This document shows positions 53,637-64,000 of a stretch of 64,000 nt of DNA, piece by piece (the stretch's first letter is position 1; every line of letters begins with the position of its first letter). The notes under the pieces were generated by a model. It ran no database searches and was not told where the DNA came from. It saw only the letters and a list, made by a program, of their open reading frames with translations. The stretch spans positions 172,865-236,864 of the forward strand of contig WTPW01001089.1 in the NCBI GenBank assembly GCA_009809945.1, given 5' to 3'. The position numbers and the translations under genes are program-made. This DNA is from Gigaspora margarita. Its lineage: Eukaryota > Glomeromycota > Glomeromycetes > Diversisporales > Gigasporaceae.

Positions 53637-55560
53637 TTATAATTAAAGTTAGTAAATGGACTGCTGCAGTTGATGCTTCTGCAACATTTGTTTTTTCTCT
53701 TTGTTTTTTTTTTTATTTGTCTTTTTTATTGTTTTTTATTTTTTTTTTTGGTGATATTTAACAATAATAGAAGAACTACTCAAATATTGACTGCGATGTT
53801 TAGTTTTATTAATTATTTTTATTTATTCTAATGAGCATCATTACAATTACTAATTAATCTCATTGATAATGATGCTTGATAAACTTTCAATTATGTTATA
53901 AATTGCATGTAAATAATCAATATTAATATCTGTATAATATCTATGTGAATATTTTGTGCAAGTGAAGAAATAATGCAAATATTTGCTTGTTATTTGACTA
54001 TTAAATCAGAACGCATCTTAAGATTTATAAATTATGTTGAGTTATCTCAATAAGTTCAATCTGTTACCGAAATTCGTCATTAAAAATTAAATCAAAAATT
54101 AGACAATTTATAATTTCATATTACATCCTAGCATCATTTGATTAATTCAATATTCAAAATTATTTAGTACAAATTCCTGAATTAAATAACACTTCAGATA
54201 GTTTATTATATGAATGGGACTTTACTCTAATATAGATTTGACATTAGTTGAATTTAGTAATTTAGGTAAATTTTGGAAAAAAAATAGCTTTTTCTTATCC
54301 AATTTTAAGCAATATTGCTTTGCTTTATATTTAGTTACCTATTTCTTCTTGCGCAGTTAGTTGAGAGAAGTTTTTCTGTTTACAATAATCTTTTGCAGGT
54401 CTATTTAGGGTTTAAAATTATTGTACATAACCGACATGGGTTTTGTACCAATGATTTATGATAATATATATTTCTATTTGACTTTTACTAAATTATTACA
54501 ATAAGATAAAACAAATAAATAGAACAAACTAATAAATTATAAAATTAATATATAATAATAAATTTTGTAGATTGATATTCATACTGCTATTTTTGATATT
54601 CGTACCTAGTATATGTTTAGTAGTTTTAATTTTTTTTAATATTAGTCTATACTGCAATTAATATCTAATATATATTTTAATAATAAATATATAATATCAA
54701 TTTAGTAATATATTAATAAATGTATTAATATTTAGGCTATTCGAAGTTAATTTTTTAGTTAACATCACTTTTTAGGACTCTCAGAAGGAGGGAGAAGGAG
54801 AGCAAATGAAAAATAAAATGAACAACCTAATTTTTAAAGTAGTAACCTTTTATAATGAATTAAATTCAAGTTATATTTAGTCTAAAGATTCTAGTTGAGT
54901 TGTTAATTAGATCAGATAAGCTTGATTTAACAGCTAATAATATATTTCTCTTACAAAAGAGAGGAGCTAAAAAAATAAATAAATAATAAATAAATAAAAA
55001 TTATATAATGCATTTATTCAAAAAAAAGAACTTCATATGTCCAATTTATAAGTTCTTCCACAAAAATACAAGCTTGATGTAATTTTTGTTATCATGCTTT
55101 AAATTTAATTCTTGATATGCTTTAAAATTAAATTGTACCTTCACTGAAAATATTTGTGTGAGATAATTTGAATTTTACCAAATACAGGTCTAAGTTACTA
55201 AAAAAATTTTTTTTTAATTTTTGCATATATATTAATATAGGCTTAAATTTTAATTTGAAAAAAAATTTAAAAATTCTAGTATTAAGGTAATATTAAAAAA
55301 AAAAGTCTAAAATATTAGATTAGTTTATTAAAAAAAAATATGATATAAATTGTTATCTCTATTAAGCAAAAGCTAAAAGTTGACAAAATACAAAAATTTC
55401 TTTTATACTAACAAGGCAAAGTTATAAAGTTAAACTTGATATTACACAGCTTAATCAGCTTGATATGTTATACTAGTAAATTCATTATAATCAATTTTAT
55501 TAAATTTTAGCTGAAAAATGGCTAATTTAAGTACGTTTGATAAATTGTTTACACTTATGT
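53637..55560. other. AT-rich, no gene recognised
   Basis: Homopolymer T tracts near 53700-53750 and scattered A tracts. No ORF, repeat or RNA gene could be supported. Confidence 0.4.
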
Positions 55561-55589
55561 CATTTACAATTTATTTAAATTATCATATA

Positions 55590-56240
55590 CTGATTTGATT
55601 TCTGGACAATTACTAGGTTCTTGATCCTAGCATTGTTTGTAAAGCCTATAATATTGTAATAGTGTTCCTTCTACAGGAGTCTCCCTCTTTCCTTGAAATA
55701 CATAAATAATGATTGTCTTTTTGGAATTGAATATTTGAAATGATTGTTTACCACTTGAAATTTCTCAGAGAATTACTTCAAAGCTATAAATATCAGATTT
55801 TTTTATCACGTATAAATGAACTATTAATAAAATATTTTGGATTTGTATATGTGGTCATTTCATAAACACTTTTGTTTTGTATTAATTTATCACTATTATT
55901 TTGTAACAAACCAAAATCTGCAATCATCATTTTCCATTCAAGAACCAATATGTTCATGGAATTCTACAAAAAAATTATGATCAACTTTAGTATATAAAGT
56001 ACTTTCTTTATACCTTATAAAACATACTTACAAAGTCTTGATATACAATATTATGATTATATAAGAATAAAAGACCTTGTGATATTTCTTTTGCAATACT
56101 ATATTTGTCTGTCCATTTTAAAGCTAGAAAATTTTTTCTTAAATACTCTCTCAAATTTCCCTCATTAGCAAACTGCAAAATCAAGATATAATGACTGTTG
56201 AAAGAATCTATATATATAATTAAAAATTGAATTATCAATA
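55590..56240 (-). pseudogene. Protein kinase (Rhizophagus-type), decayed
   Basis: Minus strand, in order: ILILQFANEGNLREYLRKNF, LKWTDKYSIAKEISQGLLFL, and NHNIVYQDF (HRDLHSKN region; intron-like break). After about 60 bp comes NILVLEWKMMIADFGLLQNN with the DFG motif, then KKSDIYSFEVIL, stop, EISSGKQSFQIF, and GKRETPVEGTLLQYYRLYKQ followed by C, stop, DQEPSNCPE. This is the substrate lobe of the expanded tyrosine-kinase-like family. The glycine loop, catalytic Lys and HRD Asp region are lost or out of frame, and several stops are present. Confidence 0.75.
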
Positions 56241-56299
56241 TAAGAATGTTATACTTGCTGGAAACCCGAACAAATCCCAAATACAAAAAATACAATCAC

Positions 56300-57939
56300 C
56301 ATTCCATTTGTAAAAAGTTAAATAAAAAAAATAGTCTTAATATTTTGCAAATATATTAAGCAAAGTTTTTTTTTAAGAAATAAATTTGTAATGAATTTGG
56401 GATTTGAGCACAGACAAATTCAAGCATTAGTAGTAGTCATTGCTTTGTTATTTGCTTTACTATTGCCTCCTGCTACTTTAGATCTTTACTTAAGGTCTAA
56501 AGTTAGCTACAAGAGATAATTCCAAAAAAAAATTTTACAGACTTCAAACAATAAAAATTTTAATATAAAACCTCTGCCAACTAATGGCTCAGGTCCCATT
56601 ATATTAAATAAAAAAAGTAGTCTAAATAACCTGACTACTAAATTTAAATTATTTGAGAACTTTCTAAAGTGTTTCTCCTAAAACCTTAAATGATAGTTCA
56701 TGTAATTTGTTACCAAGCCACTTGTAACAATCAAATCCAATTTCATGAGTGACTTTTCAATTTGGATAGAGTAAACACTGCCAATTTTTTGAAGAAGGTA
56801 TAGCAAAATGCCTACTTTTTTAAAAATTCTTCGTAAAAAAAAAAACTGATGGTACCAGTTCTTCATTTGTAATAGAAAAGGAGTGTTGTTCTTTTTATGT
56901 AAGTTCAATATTCAACAAGGAACCACTAGGAGTCTTCTTAGTTTTAGTAAGTGATAAATTCTAAGCTTGTTAGCAGGTAGTCTATGAACTTTATCTCTAA
57001 ATGACAAGTGCTAGTTTTATGATGAGTGATTTATTCTAAAGCTATTAGTGAGATACTCAATTAACTGTATCTCTAAATAATAGCTGCCAACTGCATGTGT
57101 CTTCTAGATTTTCTTTTGTTTTCTTCATAAATTCACTTTGGAGTTTTAGTAATTTTGTTGGTCAAGTGATTAGCAAATAGAATTGTAGAAGATCTGATTA
57201 TTAAATAACTAAGATAAAGAAAGCATGGGTAGAATCTTATTTTTATGTTTATATTATTGACTATATTTTTCTTAGTTAATGGCAATAATAATTCTCAAAT
57301 TTGTAGATGTCTGTTTCTAGTATTTAATATACTCATTTTAAACATTAATTGGCAACCTGATCTATTTACAAATTTAGATTATTTTACTTTTAAAACTACA
57401 GCGTCACTAGGCGATGCAGAAATTGCACATTCTACTCAACTTGAATATTTAATTAAAATTACTAGTAGCATGTCCTCATATAATACTAAATACAATTGTA
57501 TATTTAGAGTAGTGCCACTCTTATTTGAATCATATTTTCAATTTTCTATTAAGGGTAGAGTATACCTGTGATAATCACGTGAAATTAGCATATTAACATG
57601 ATCAAATCATGTGATTTGCAGATGATTTACATTCTTTCTAATTAGACCACGATCGACCTAATATAATTAGCCTATCTGCTATTGCTATCATTCATATCAT
57701 ATTGGTGGATTTGTAGATCATTCTAAAATTTTGACGCACCTAAATTTGACATCATATTTAATTACATAGGTGCATTAGTATTGACATTTAGATCAACCAA
57801 TTAAATTGCCTCTAATTTTTGTATTTTCAGTTTTTATTTTTTATTTTTTTTTTTTATTTTTTATTTTTTTTTTATTTTTGATTCGATTATTTTATTTTTT
57901 TATTTATTATATAGTTTTTTTTTTAGTTTTTTTTTTTTT
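56300..57939. other. Unsupported ORFs
   Basis: Minus-strand 56678-56908 contains FKKVGILLYLLQKIGSVYSI, and plus-strand 57245-57571 contains a hydrophobic start plus KTTASLGDAEIAHSTQLEYL. Both are protein-like in places but show no known motif. The rest is AT-rich, ending in poly-T at the gap. Confidence 0.3.
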
Positions 57940-58672
57940 NNNNNNNNNNNNNNNNNNNNNNNNNNNNNNNNNNNNNNNNNNNNNNNNNNNNNNNNNNNNN
58001 NNNNNNNNNNNNNNNNNNNNNNNNNNNNNNNNNNNNNNNNNNNNNNNNNNNNNNNNNNNNNNNNNNNNNNNNNNNNNNNNNNNNNNNNNNNNNNNNNNNN
58101 NNNNNNNNNNNNNNNNNNNNNNNNNNNNNNNNNNNNNNNNNNNNNNNNNNNNNNNNNNNNNNNNNNNNNNNNNNNNNNNNNNNNNNNNNNNNNNNNNNNN
58201 NNNNNNNNNNNNNNNNNNNNNNNNNNNNNNNNNNNNNNNNNNNNNNNNNNNNNNNNNNNNNNNNNNNNNNNNNNNNNNNNNNNNNNNNNNNNNNNNNNNN
58301 NNNNNNNNNNNNNNNNNNNNNNNNNNNNNNNNNNNNNNNNNNNNNNNNNNNNNNNNNNNNNNNNNNNNNNNNNNNNNNNNNNNNNNNNNNNNNNNNNNNN
58401 NNNNNNNNNNNNNNNNNNNNNNNNNNNNNNNNNNNNNNNNNNNNNNNNNNNNNNNNNNNNNNNNNNNNNNNNNNNNNNNNNNNNNNNNNNNNNNNNNNNN
58501 NNNNNNNNNNNNNNNNNNNNNNNNNNNNNNNNNNNNNNNNNNNNNNNNNNNNNNNNNNNNNNNNNNNNNNNNNNNNNNNNNNNNNNNNNNNNNNNNNNNN
58601 NNNNNNNNNNNNNNNNNNNNNNNNNNNNNNNNNNNNNNNNNNNNNNNNNNNNNNNNNNNNNNNNNNNNNNNN
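57940..58672. other. Assembly gap (733 N)
   Basis: Run of N bounded at left by long T tracts, which probably broke the assembly. No shared sequence on the two sides was noticed. Confidence 0.95.
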
Positions 58673-59439
58673 TTACTAATGTTTCTTTCTTATAGGTTCA
58701 TTTTTCACTAGAGTACTAAAATAGCAACAATTCAGAAACTGAAACTGTAAAGAAAGTTAAGTACAGTTCTTTTAGTTGTCTTTTTTTTTGAGGAGTTCTT
58801 TTTTTCATTCTTAATATTTTTTTTCTTGTAGATTCATCATTGGGGTGCTGGAATAATGATGATTTGGGAACTGGAACTGCTTTTCATTTACAATCTGGTT
58901 GCTTTTAGTCAATATTGTTATCGTTGTTGGAGGGCCTTAATATTATCGTCACTTTTGGTTGGTATCAATGAAGTCTTCGTGGTGGATTTTGTTATTTTTG
59001 GTATTGTTGTTTGAGTTTTTGTTTTTTTTTTCTTGAGTTATTTTGTAGTGGTATTTTGATTTTTGTAGTGTGTGATAAAATTAGTACCATATAGTGAGGT
59101 TATTATGATGTAATTGATTATGTTTAAATATTTAATATTAATAAATAGTAAATAAATTAATTTAATAATATTGATATGTAAAAGTTGTTTTTATTGTGAT
59201 CTGGGCCATAAACTACAAAAATTTTTCTTTATTAACAGGTGAGGTTGCAGAGTTTCACAAATTTTTAATAATAGATTTTTTAAAAAATCTATGCAGATTT
59301 GTATATTACTACATATAAAAACTTTTCTATGAAAATTGTTTGCTACAAATAGATTTGCTCTTATTTTTATTATTTATATAATGATAATAATTATGATATT
59401 AAAATTTCGTAAGTTACAAAGCTATTTACAATTAAAAAA
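58673..59439. other. No gene recognised
   Basis: T/G-rich then AT-rich sequence; the ORF at 59336-59569 is low-complexity and overlaps the minisatellite. Confidence 0.4.
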
Positions 59440-59700
59440 TATAGCACAAACCCAAATTAAATATTATTTTGAAACCCAAACTAAATATGTATTGCAAAAC
59501 CCAAGTAAATACATATCACAAAATCTAAGCTATATATACTGTAAAACTTATACTAAATATATATCATAAAACCCAAGCTAAATACCAAAATAATAATACT
59601 ATATATATATCAAAATATATCACAAAACCCAAACTAAATATATGTTGCAAGATCTAAACAAAACTAAATATGTGTTGCAAAATCTAAATGTGCATCCTTG
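59440..59700. repeat. Minisatellite, unit about 25-30 bp
   Basis: Repeated CAAAACCCAARYTAAATAYA..TCA or close variants, about nine copies with drift toward the right end. The apparent ORF across it simply reads the repeat. Confidence 0.75.
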
Positions 59701-59971
59701 AGATCTAAACAAACTAAAAGTTAAACTTTGTGAAGTTTAAATTTTTAAAATTTGAAAAAAAATTTTTAATTTAAAAATTAACTTCACTTACTTTTTATTA
59801 AATTTGATTCTTTTTTAAAAAGCTCATGGGTTTTGAAGTAGGCTTATAGTTTTATTATATTCTCTAGGAAAGACAACGAATTTGACATGTGATTTTGGGG
59901 TACATTTTTTATTTATATCCAATCAACATATAACTTTTTGTAGATAATTGTATATTTTGGAGGACTAATTT

Positions 59972-60150
59972 AGGACCCAAAATATACATAGATAGGTCAG
60001 GTATGAGTTTGCTTATTTTTGAGGTTTTTTATGCAGATCCTTTCTATTTATAGTAATTTTTTGCTTATTTTTGAAGTTTTTACTGCAGATTTTTCCTTTT
60101 TTAGTAACCCTATAATTAACCTGACCTATCTATGTATATTTCGGGGTCCT
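59972..60150. mobile_element. hAT-type MITE, 179 bp, 8-bp duplication
   Basis: The ends AGGACCC and GGGTCCT extend inward through AATATACATAGATAGGTCAGG and its inverse. The flanking ACTAATTT is at 59964-59971 and 60151-60158. The terminal AGGACCC is shared with the 35391-36751 element. Confidence 0.88.
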
Positions 60151-60369
60151 ACTAATTTAAGGCCCAATTTCCCAAATTGGCAGTATGTTTACTCTTTTAG
60201 ACAGTAATTAGATTACTATAAGCTGTACTACATTATTATTAAAAATTTGTTTTTCCATTTTACAACAGCAATACTATTTAGATACATATCTATCAACTAA
60301 CTGTTTATTATGTTTATCAACTACTTTAACGGGTAATACCCAAAATTGGCCTATATCGATATAGGCTGC

Positions 60370-60560
60370 ACTCATTAGTGAATAAAATTCATATGCACAA
60401 TTTTTTTTTGTATGCACAATTTTTTAAATTGAATGTGCACATTGCACAAAGATTTTTTTAATTAACATATAGGTTGTGCACAATTTTATATACAAATTTT
60501 TAAAGTATGCACAAAAAATTTTTCCAATATGCACATGCGCACAAAAATTTTTTTTCAGAT
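60370..60560. repeat. Cluster of TGCACA motifs
   Basis: ATGCACAATTTTT-like words occur about nine times on both strands in 190 bp. Clusters like this occur as subterminal repeats of hAT-type MITEs (compare 6668-6911 and 18452-18615). No TIR or duplication was found. Confidence 0.4.
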
Positions 60561-60640
60561 TTTATACACTGGCACCAATCATTTGATGTTGAAATATTAT
60601 ATATTAAATGATTTACTATCATAATACAAAATTTATACTA

Positions 60641-60766
60641 GAGGTTTGGTTTTAATAATTCAGGGTTATTACGTGAATTTTGTGATATTTTAGAAAATTA
60701 TTCAATTAAATTTTAATAAATTCTATAATATCACAATACATACAATAAACGAATTATTAAAACCTC
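60641..60766. mobile_element. TA-flanked miniature element, 126 bp
   Basis: The ends GAGGTTTGGTTTTAATAATTC and inverse GAATTATTAAAACCTC (a small slip) are flanked by TA at 60639-60640 and 60767-60768. No ORF. Confidence 0.7.
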
Positions 60767-61148
60767 TAATTTCAATCATTTTATTAATAAATTTTAAACC
60801 GTTCTAACTTCAGATAAATTCAATTCTGTAACTTGCAAATGATATTAGAATAGTGTAGTTTTAAACCTATTTGAGACATTTTTAAATTTATTTTGTTAAT
60901 ATATTTAAAATATCAAAGTTTTTTAATAGGAAAATATTTTCGATTTATAAGTTTAGACCCAAATATTTACATATGGGGGGTGTTAATAAAAAAGGGACAA
61001 ATTGGGTAAATCATAATTTTGAGATAATTAGGTTTTTGTGTTTTGTTATACAAATTTCTGCCAAATTCGAACTATACCCGAATTATATCTGAACTAAATC
61101 TGAACAAAGTTCCTGACCATAATTGATAACAGATAATGATCATTGTGT

Positions 61149-61201
61149 GTCAATAGAAAAGGGACAAATTTATCTAATAGATTTGTCCCATTTCTATTGA
61201 C
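61149..61201. repeat. 53-bp hairpin
   Basis: GTCAATAGAAAAGGGACAAA and its inverse (one mismatch) flank an 11-bp loop. GGGACAAATT also occurs at about 61001. Confidence 0.8.
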
Positions 61202-61521
61202 CTGCTCTTTTTATGTTTATTCATTGTCTAACTTGTCTAACGGCCAACAAACAAGTAATATTGTTAATACTATAGTACATTTACTTTTTATTTTAGAGTC
61301 ATATTATTTTAAAAATGTACGCAATTTAGCTCCAAAACCCGTGCGTTAACCACTAATCTAAAATCACCTGGTGGACAAGAATTTCTGGTCAAAAGAGGTG
61401 TTTGAATTGGTGATTTGGCTCAACGTAATCTATACTATTTGGGACTAGCCTTGTCTGCAACTAATTTAGTTGAATTTCAGATACTGACCTGGTCCAGACC
61501 ATAATATACTTCCCACTTCAG

Positions 61522-62092
61522 GCAACAATGCAAGTTCGCTTGTGCGAACGACTGCAGGGCAAGGTAATGTGCTCCTATTATGAAACATAATAAGAAAGGT
61601 ACTGTAACCTTAACATTCCTCACTACTTTGGCATTGTTGAACAATTTTAGAGTAGTACTTTATAATACTACTGTAAATGTGCAAAACAAGTCCCCCTAAA
61701 AGAGTAGACCCGCCATAAATTAGACCCGGCTGCAATCTATGAAATCTTTTTACTTAAAAGCGGTTTTTTTCAAATAATTAAACTACCTATTGTAAGTACA
61801 AACTTGTAATTTTTTTTTACCTCTCAGCGTGTATTAGACCCGGGATCTATTAAAGGGTTTGAAAATTGGTGGAATGAATAGACCCAGGTCTTGTATACGC
61901 ACATTTACGGTATTACCATGTGTTTTATTATTGCCTTTAACTTTTTTCTGCTGTGTTTTTAATATTGTTCTTTTAGGTCTGAGGATTTCTGTCGAATATC
62001 CTGAGTTCACACATATAACTGGTCAGGTCAGTTATCAGATCTTCGAAAATATTCTGGCGAAGCATCAACTTCAGCAGCCTTCTGTTTACTAA
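61522..62092 (+). CDS. Last two exons of an unidentified gene (partial)
   Basis: Exon A 61522-61563 (acceptor CTTCAG, donor GTAATG) and exon B 61977-62092 (acceptor TTTTAG) join in frame. They read NNASSLVRTTAGQG then LRISVEYPEFTHITGQVSYQ and finish KHQLQQPSVY with stop TAA at 62090-62092. Base composition is higher in G+C than its neighbours, and the tail looks like genuine protein. The intron (61564-61976) contains the MITE at 61671-61910. The upstream exon was not located; a candidate lies near 61370-61410. I do not recognise the family. Confidence 0.5.
61671..61910. mobile_element. TA-flanked MITE, 240 bp
   Basis: The left end CTGTAAATGTGC pairs with the right end GCACATTTACGG (one mismatch). 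TA flanks at 61669-61670 and 61911-61912. TAGACCCGG-type motifs recur near both ends. Related to 63102-63325 (shared CAAGACC, GACCCGGG and ATTCCACCAAT). Confidence 0.8.
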
Positions 62093-63101
62093 CTTCATCA
62101 ATTATAATGTTACTAGTTTTAGATCATTTATTAAGGAAATTTTCATATCCAAATCAAAGATTTCCCAATAATAGAAAACCTACACGGTCGTGAAGTGCAT
62201 GAAAATAGCTTCGAATAGGTAAAAGCTCTTTATTAGTAAAAATATGAGTTTAATATTCAATTGATCATTTCTTGTATTTAATGAGTTTGAATTTATTACA
62301 ATATTAGTACTAAATATCATATTTATACACATTTACTTATTCTCTAATATATTTTTTGGTTACTGTAGAAGCGCGCAATAACGCTTGTAGGCAAAATGCT
62401 TTAATAAAAACCAATTTCTATCATATGATCCTAACGAAAAATTTTAATATAATTTATTGTTATTAAAATATGAAAGTATGATATGCTTGACTAAGATTGT
62501 TTAATCCGCCGCATGCCCATATTAGCATTTGTCCAATATCCTTTCAACTCCAATTTCATGTAACAGATGCCAATATTACACCTTTAAATATATGCCTTAT
62601 GCTCTAATGATTGTTAATAATAAAAGTTTGTATTTACTATGATAGTAACACCTTATTTAAATACTTACGAATGTGTTTTTTTCTGGTTTTCAATAATTTT
62701 CACTATTTCTCCAACTGCTTGACTTAGAATCGCTATGATAAAATTGCAAAGAAAGCTATATGTTAGCCGCTTATAATGTTTAAACATTTAGACTCTTAGA
62801 TTATATATGGGACAGTCTGTACTGTTTTGAGGCTTCAGGACTTTTTGACCTCATAACAGTATAGACTAACCCATATCTTATTACTATGAACGCTAGACAA
62901 ATATTAATTCAAAGCCTAATATTTAAAAATAATAAATATAACAATTTTTTTTTATATAAATTATTTAGAACATTACCGTAAATTGCTAACTAGTGTATCC
63001 AAATATTTATGAAGGGTAGTGATACACTAGAGAGCTTTTTTTTCATTTCGTTTTGCTAATTTGAATTTTACCCTTAGGGTGTCTCCTAAGGCATAGAGTT
63101 A
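62093..63101. other. Intergenic, with a hairpin at 62804-62877
   Basis: ATATGGGACAGTCTGTACTG and an imperfect inverse form a 74-bp hairpin. No gene is recognised in the remainder. Confidence 0.5.
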
Positions 63102-63325
63102 CCATAAAGTGCCGCGTACAAGACCCGGGTCTGTTGCATTCCACCAATCTTCAAACCATATAGTAGACCCTGGGTCTAGTACATGCTGAGAGGTTATATC
63201 GTGAAAAGGAAAAATTTAAAGTGCATACACTTTATATTTAAACCGTATTTGATTAATATAGTTTTTGTGGTTCTAATTCATGGTAGATCTTCTATTTGGG
63301 GGATCTTGTATATGGCACTTTACGA
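63102..63325. mobile_element. TA-flanked MITE, 224 bp
   Basis: The ends CCATAAAGTGCC and the inverse GGCACTTTACGA are flanked by TA at 63100-63101 and 63326-63327. Subterminal (A)GACCC(T/G)GGTCT occurs twice at left. Same family as 61671-61910 in the reverse sense. Confidence 0.8.
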
Positions 63326-63461
63326 TACTACATTTTTGACATACTTTGTATGTTACCCGTATTAAAATTTCAGCTCTTTTAAGTGCATATTGAGAATCTA
63401 CAAGTCAGCAGTTTGCAGTAAATTGAATTTTCTATTTAAATAAAATTTACTATTACTTAGG

Positions 63462-64000
63462 TTATTTCTTAATTTTTTTTGGTTTAGATTGGTTAGATTT
63501 TGGACAGTAAATATCACACTTTGCTGGGTCTTGGATATGTTGTGCTACTTCTTCATACAGATACCATTGTCGTTCCAAACTAATTTCATGAGGAAGAATT
63601 ATATCTGGAAGAATCAATTCACCATTTTCTGTTTTTGGAATTGATGAAACTCGTGCAATTGAAACCTCAGTTTTGTCACTATTAAATGACCTTCGAATTT
63701 TTACCTTACCAGGGAACTCGTGAGATATAACAAAATGATGCTACATAAGAATAGATGGAACTGCAGTAAAAAACTTATCTAAAAATTGACTCCAATTGTA
63801 AATGTAATTTTTCTATTCCCATTGGTGTCAATAATTGTATCTGCTTTGTTATATCTACCAGTTGTAGATTGTTCAACAATATGAATTAAATCTTCTAAGT
63901 CATCTGCTTCTGAATTTCTAAGTTTCAATTTAAATAATCCAAAAAAACTGTCTGGCCCAAACTTTGTGTGACCAGAAACCATGAAACTATATGTGATTCT
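63462..64000 (-). pseudogene. Decayed C-terminal half of a transposase-derived-type protein (DUF7869-like)
   Basis: Cut by the window's right edge. In order on the minus strand: FMVSGHTKFGPDSFFGLFK, NSEADDLEDLIHIVEQST, a frameshift, NWSQFLDKFFTAVPSILM, stop, HHFVISHEFPGKVKIRR, EVSIARVSSIPKTENGELIL, DIILPHEISLERQWYLYEEV and IQDPAKCDIYCPKSNQS, ending with stop at 63462-63464. The GHTKF-x-PD pattern is like the C-terminal part of the DUF7869 family, common in Rhizophagus genomes and thought to derive from DNA transposons. That identification is from memory and moderate. One frameshift and one stop make it non-functional as read. Confidence 0.6.

Noticed and set aside
57730-57800. Short inverted motif GCACCTAAATTTGAC near a similar one at 30440-30490
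   Set aside because: Too short and without paired ends or duplication to call an element.
57806-58711. 301-codon ORF near the second gap
   Set aside because: Poly-T-encoded phenylalanine run plus the N gap; not a gene.
61290-61360. tRNA-like A box on the minus strand (TAGTGGTTAACGCACGGG)
   Set aside because: No B box at the expected distance and no cloverleaf; not called as a tRNA or SINE.
1-64000. LTR retrotransposons, virus-like elements, CRISPR arrays, rRNA genes
   Set aside because: Looked for on both strands; no characteristic termini, domains or repeat-spacer pattern was recognised.

Overview
The window is AT-rich eukaryotic DNA: intron-containing genes, long poly-A/poly-T and AT tracts, two assembly gaps, and a very dense load of small transposons. 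The protein families are Sel1 repeats, BTB-BACK-TLDc proteins, Rhizophagus-type protein kinases, BCS1-like AAA ATPases, a fungal hybrid histidine kinase fragment, a fungal-type IMP-specific 5'-nucleotidase and an EN-RT-RNaseH LINE. Together they suggest an arbuscular mycorrhizal fungus (Glomeromycotina, Rhizophagus/Glomus-like). This is an inference from family content, not a database match.

Layout. 0-7 kb holds the only clearly intact host gene: a 14-exon, minus-strand IMP 5'-nucleotidase (ISN1-like, 422 residues). Three of its introns carry DNA-transposon derivatives and one has a GC-AG junction. 7-9 kb is palindromic MITEs. 9-12.5 kb holds a kinase fragment, a LINE reverse-transcriptase fragment and, abutting it, the C-terminal half of a HypX/HoxX-like protein (formyltransferase C-domain plus crotonase) with one in-frame stop. 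13.6-14.2 kb is a tandem array of three hairpins. 15.7-20 kb is a block of decayed fungal gene families: Sel1, BTB-TLDc, and a BCS1-like AAA ATPase hit by two hAT-type miniature elements.

15.9-24 kb and 30.7-32.5 kb are two diverged copies of one segment. Comparing them gives natural empty sites that date and delimit two MITEs. Between the copies lie a tRNA-derived SINE with a MITE nested in it and a 1.9-kb TA-flanked element carrying a histidine-kinase fragment. 33-39 kb is satellites, four TTA-flanked MITEs or hairpins, and a hAT-type foldback element whose 605-N gap looks like an assembly artefact. 39.26-45.33 kb is an almost intact LINE (endonuclease, RT, RNase H) with a 15-bp target-site duplication and poly-A. 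45-48 kb is T-rich tandem repeats. 48.2-51.4 kb is a three-level nest: a SINE inside a palindrome inside another SINE.

52-61 kb is foldback elements, minisatellites, a kinase pseudogene and a second gap. 61.5-62.1 kb holds the last two exons of an unidentified plus-strand gene with a MITE in its intron. The right edge cuts a decayed minus-strand ORF of a family expanded in these fungi.

Except for ISN1 and perhaps the 61.5-kb gene, little here looks functional. No tRNA or rRNA gene, CRISPR array, LTR element or virus-like element was recognised.
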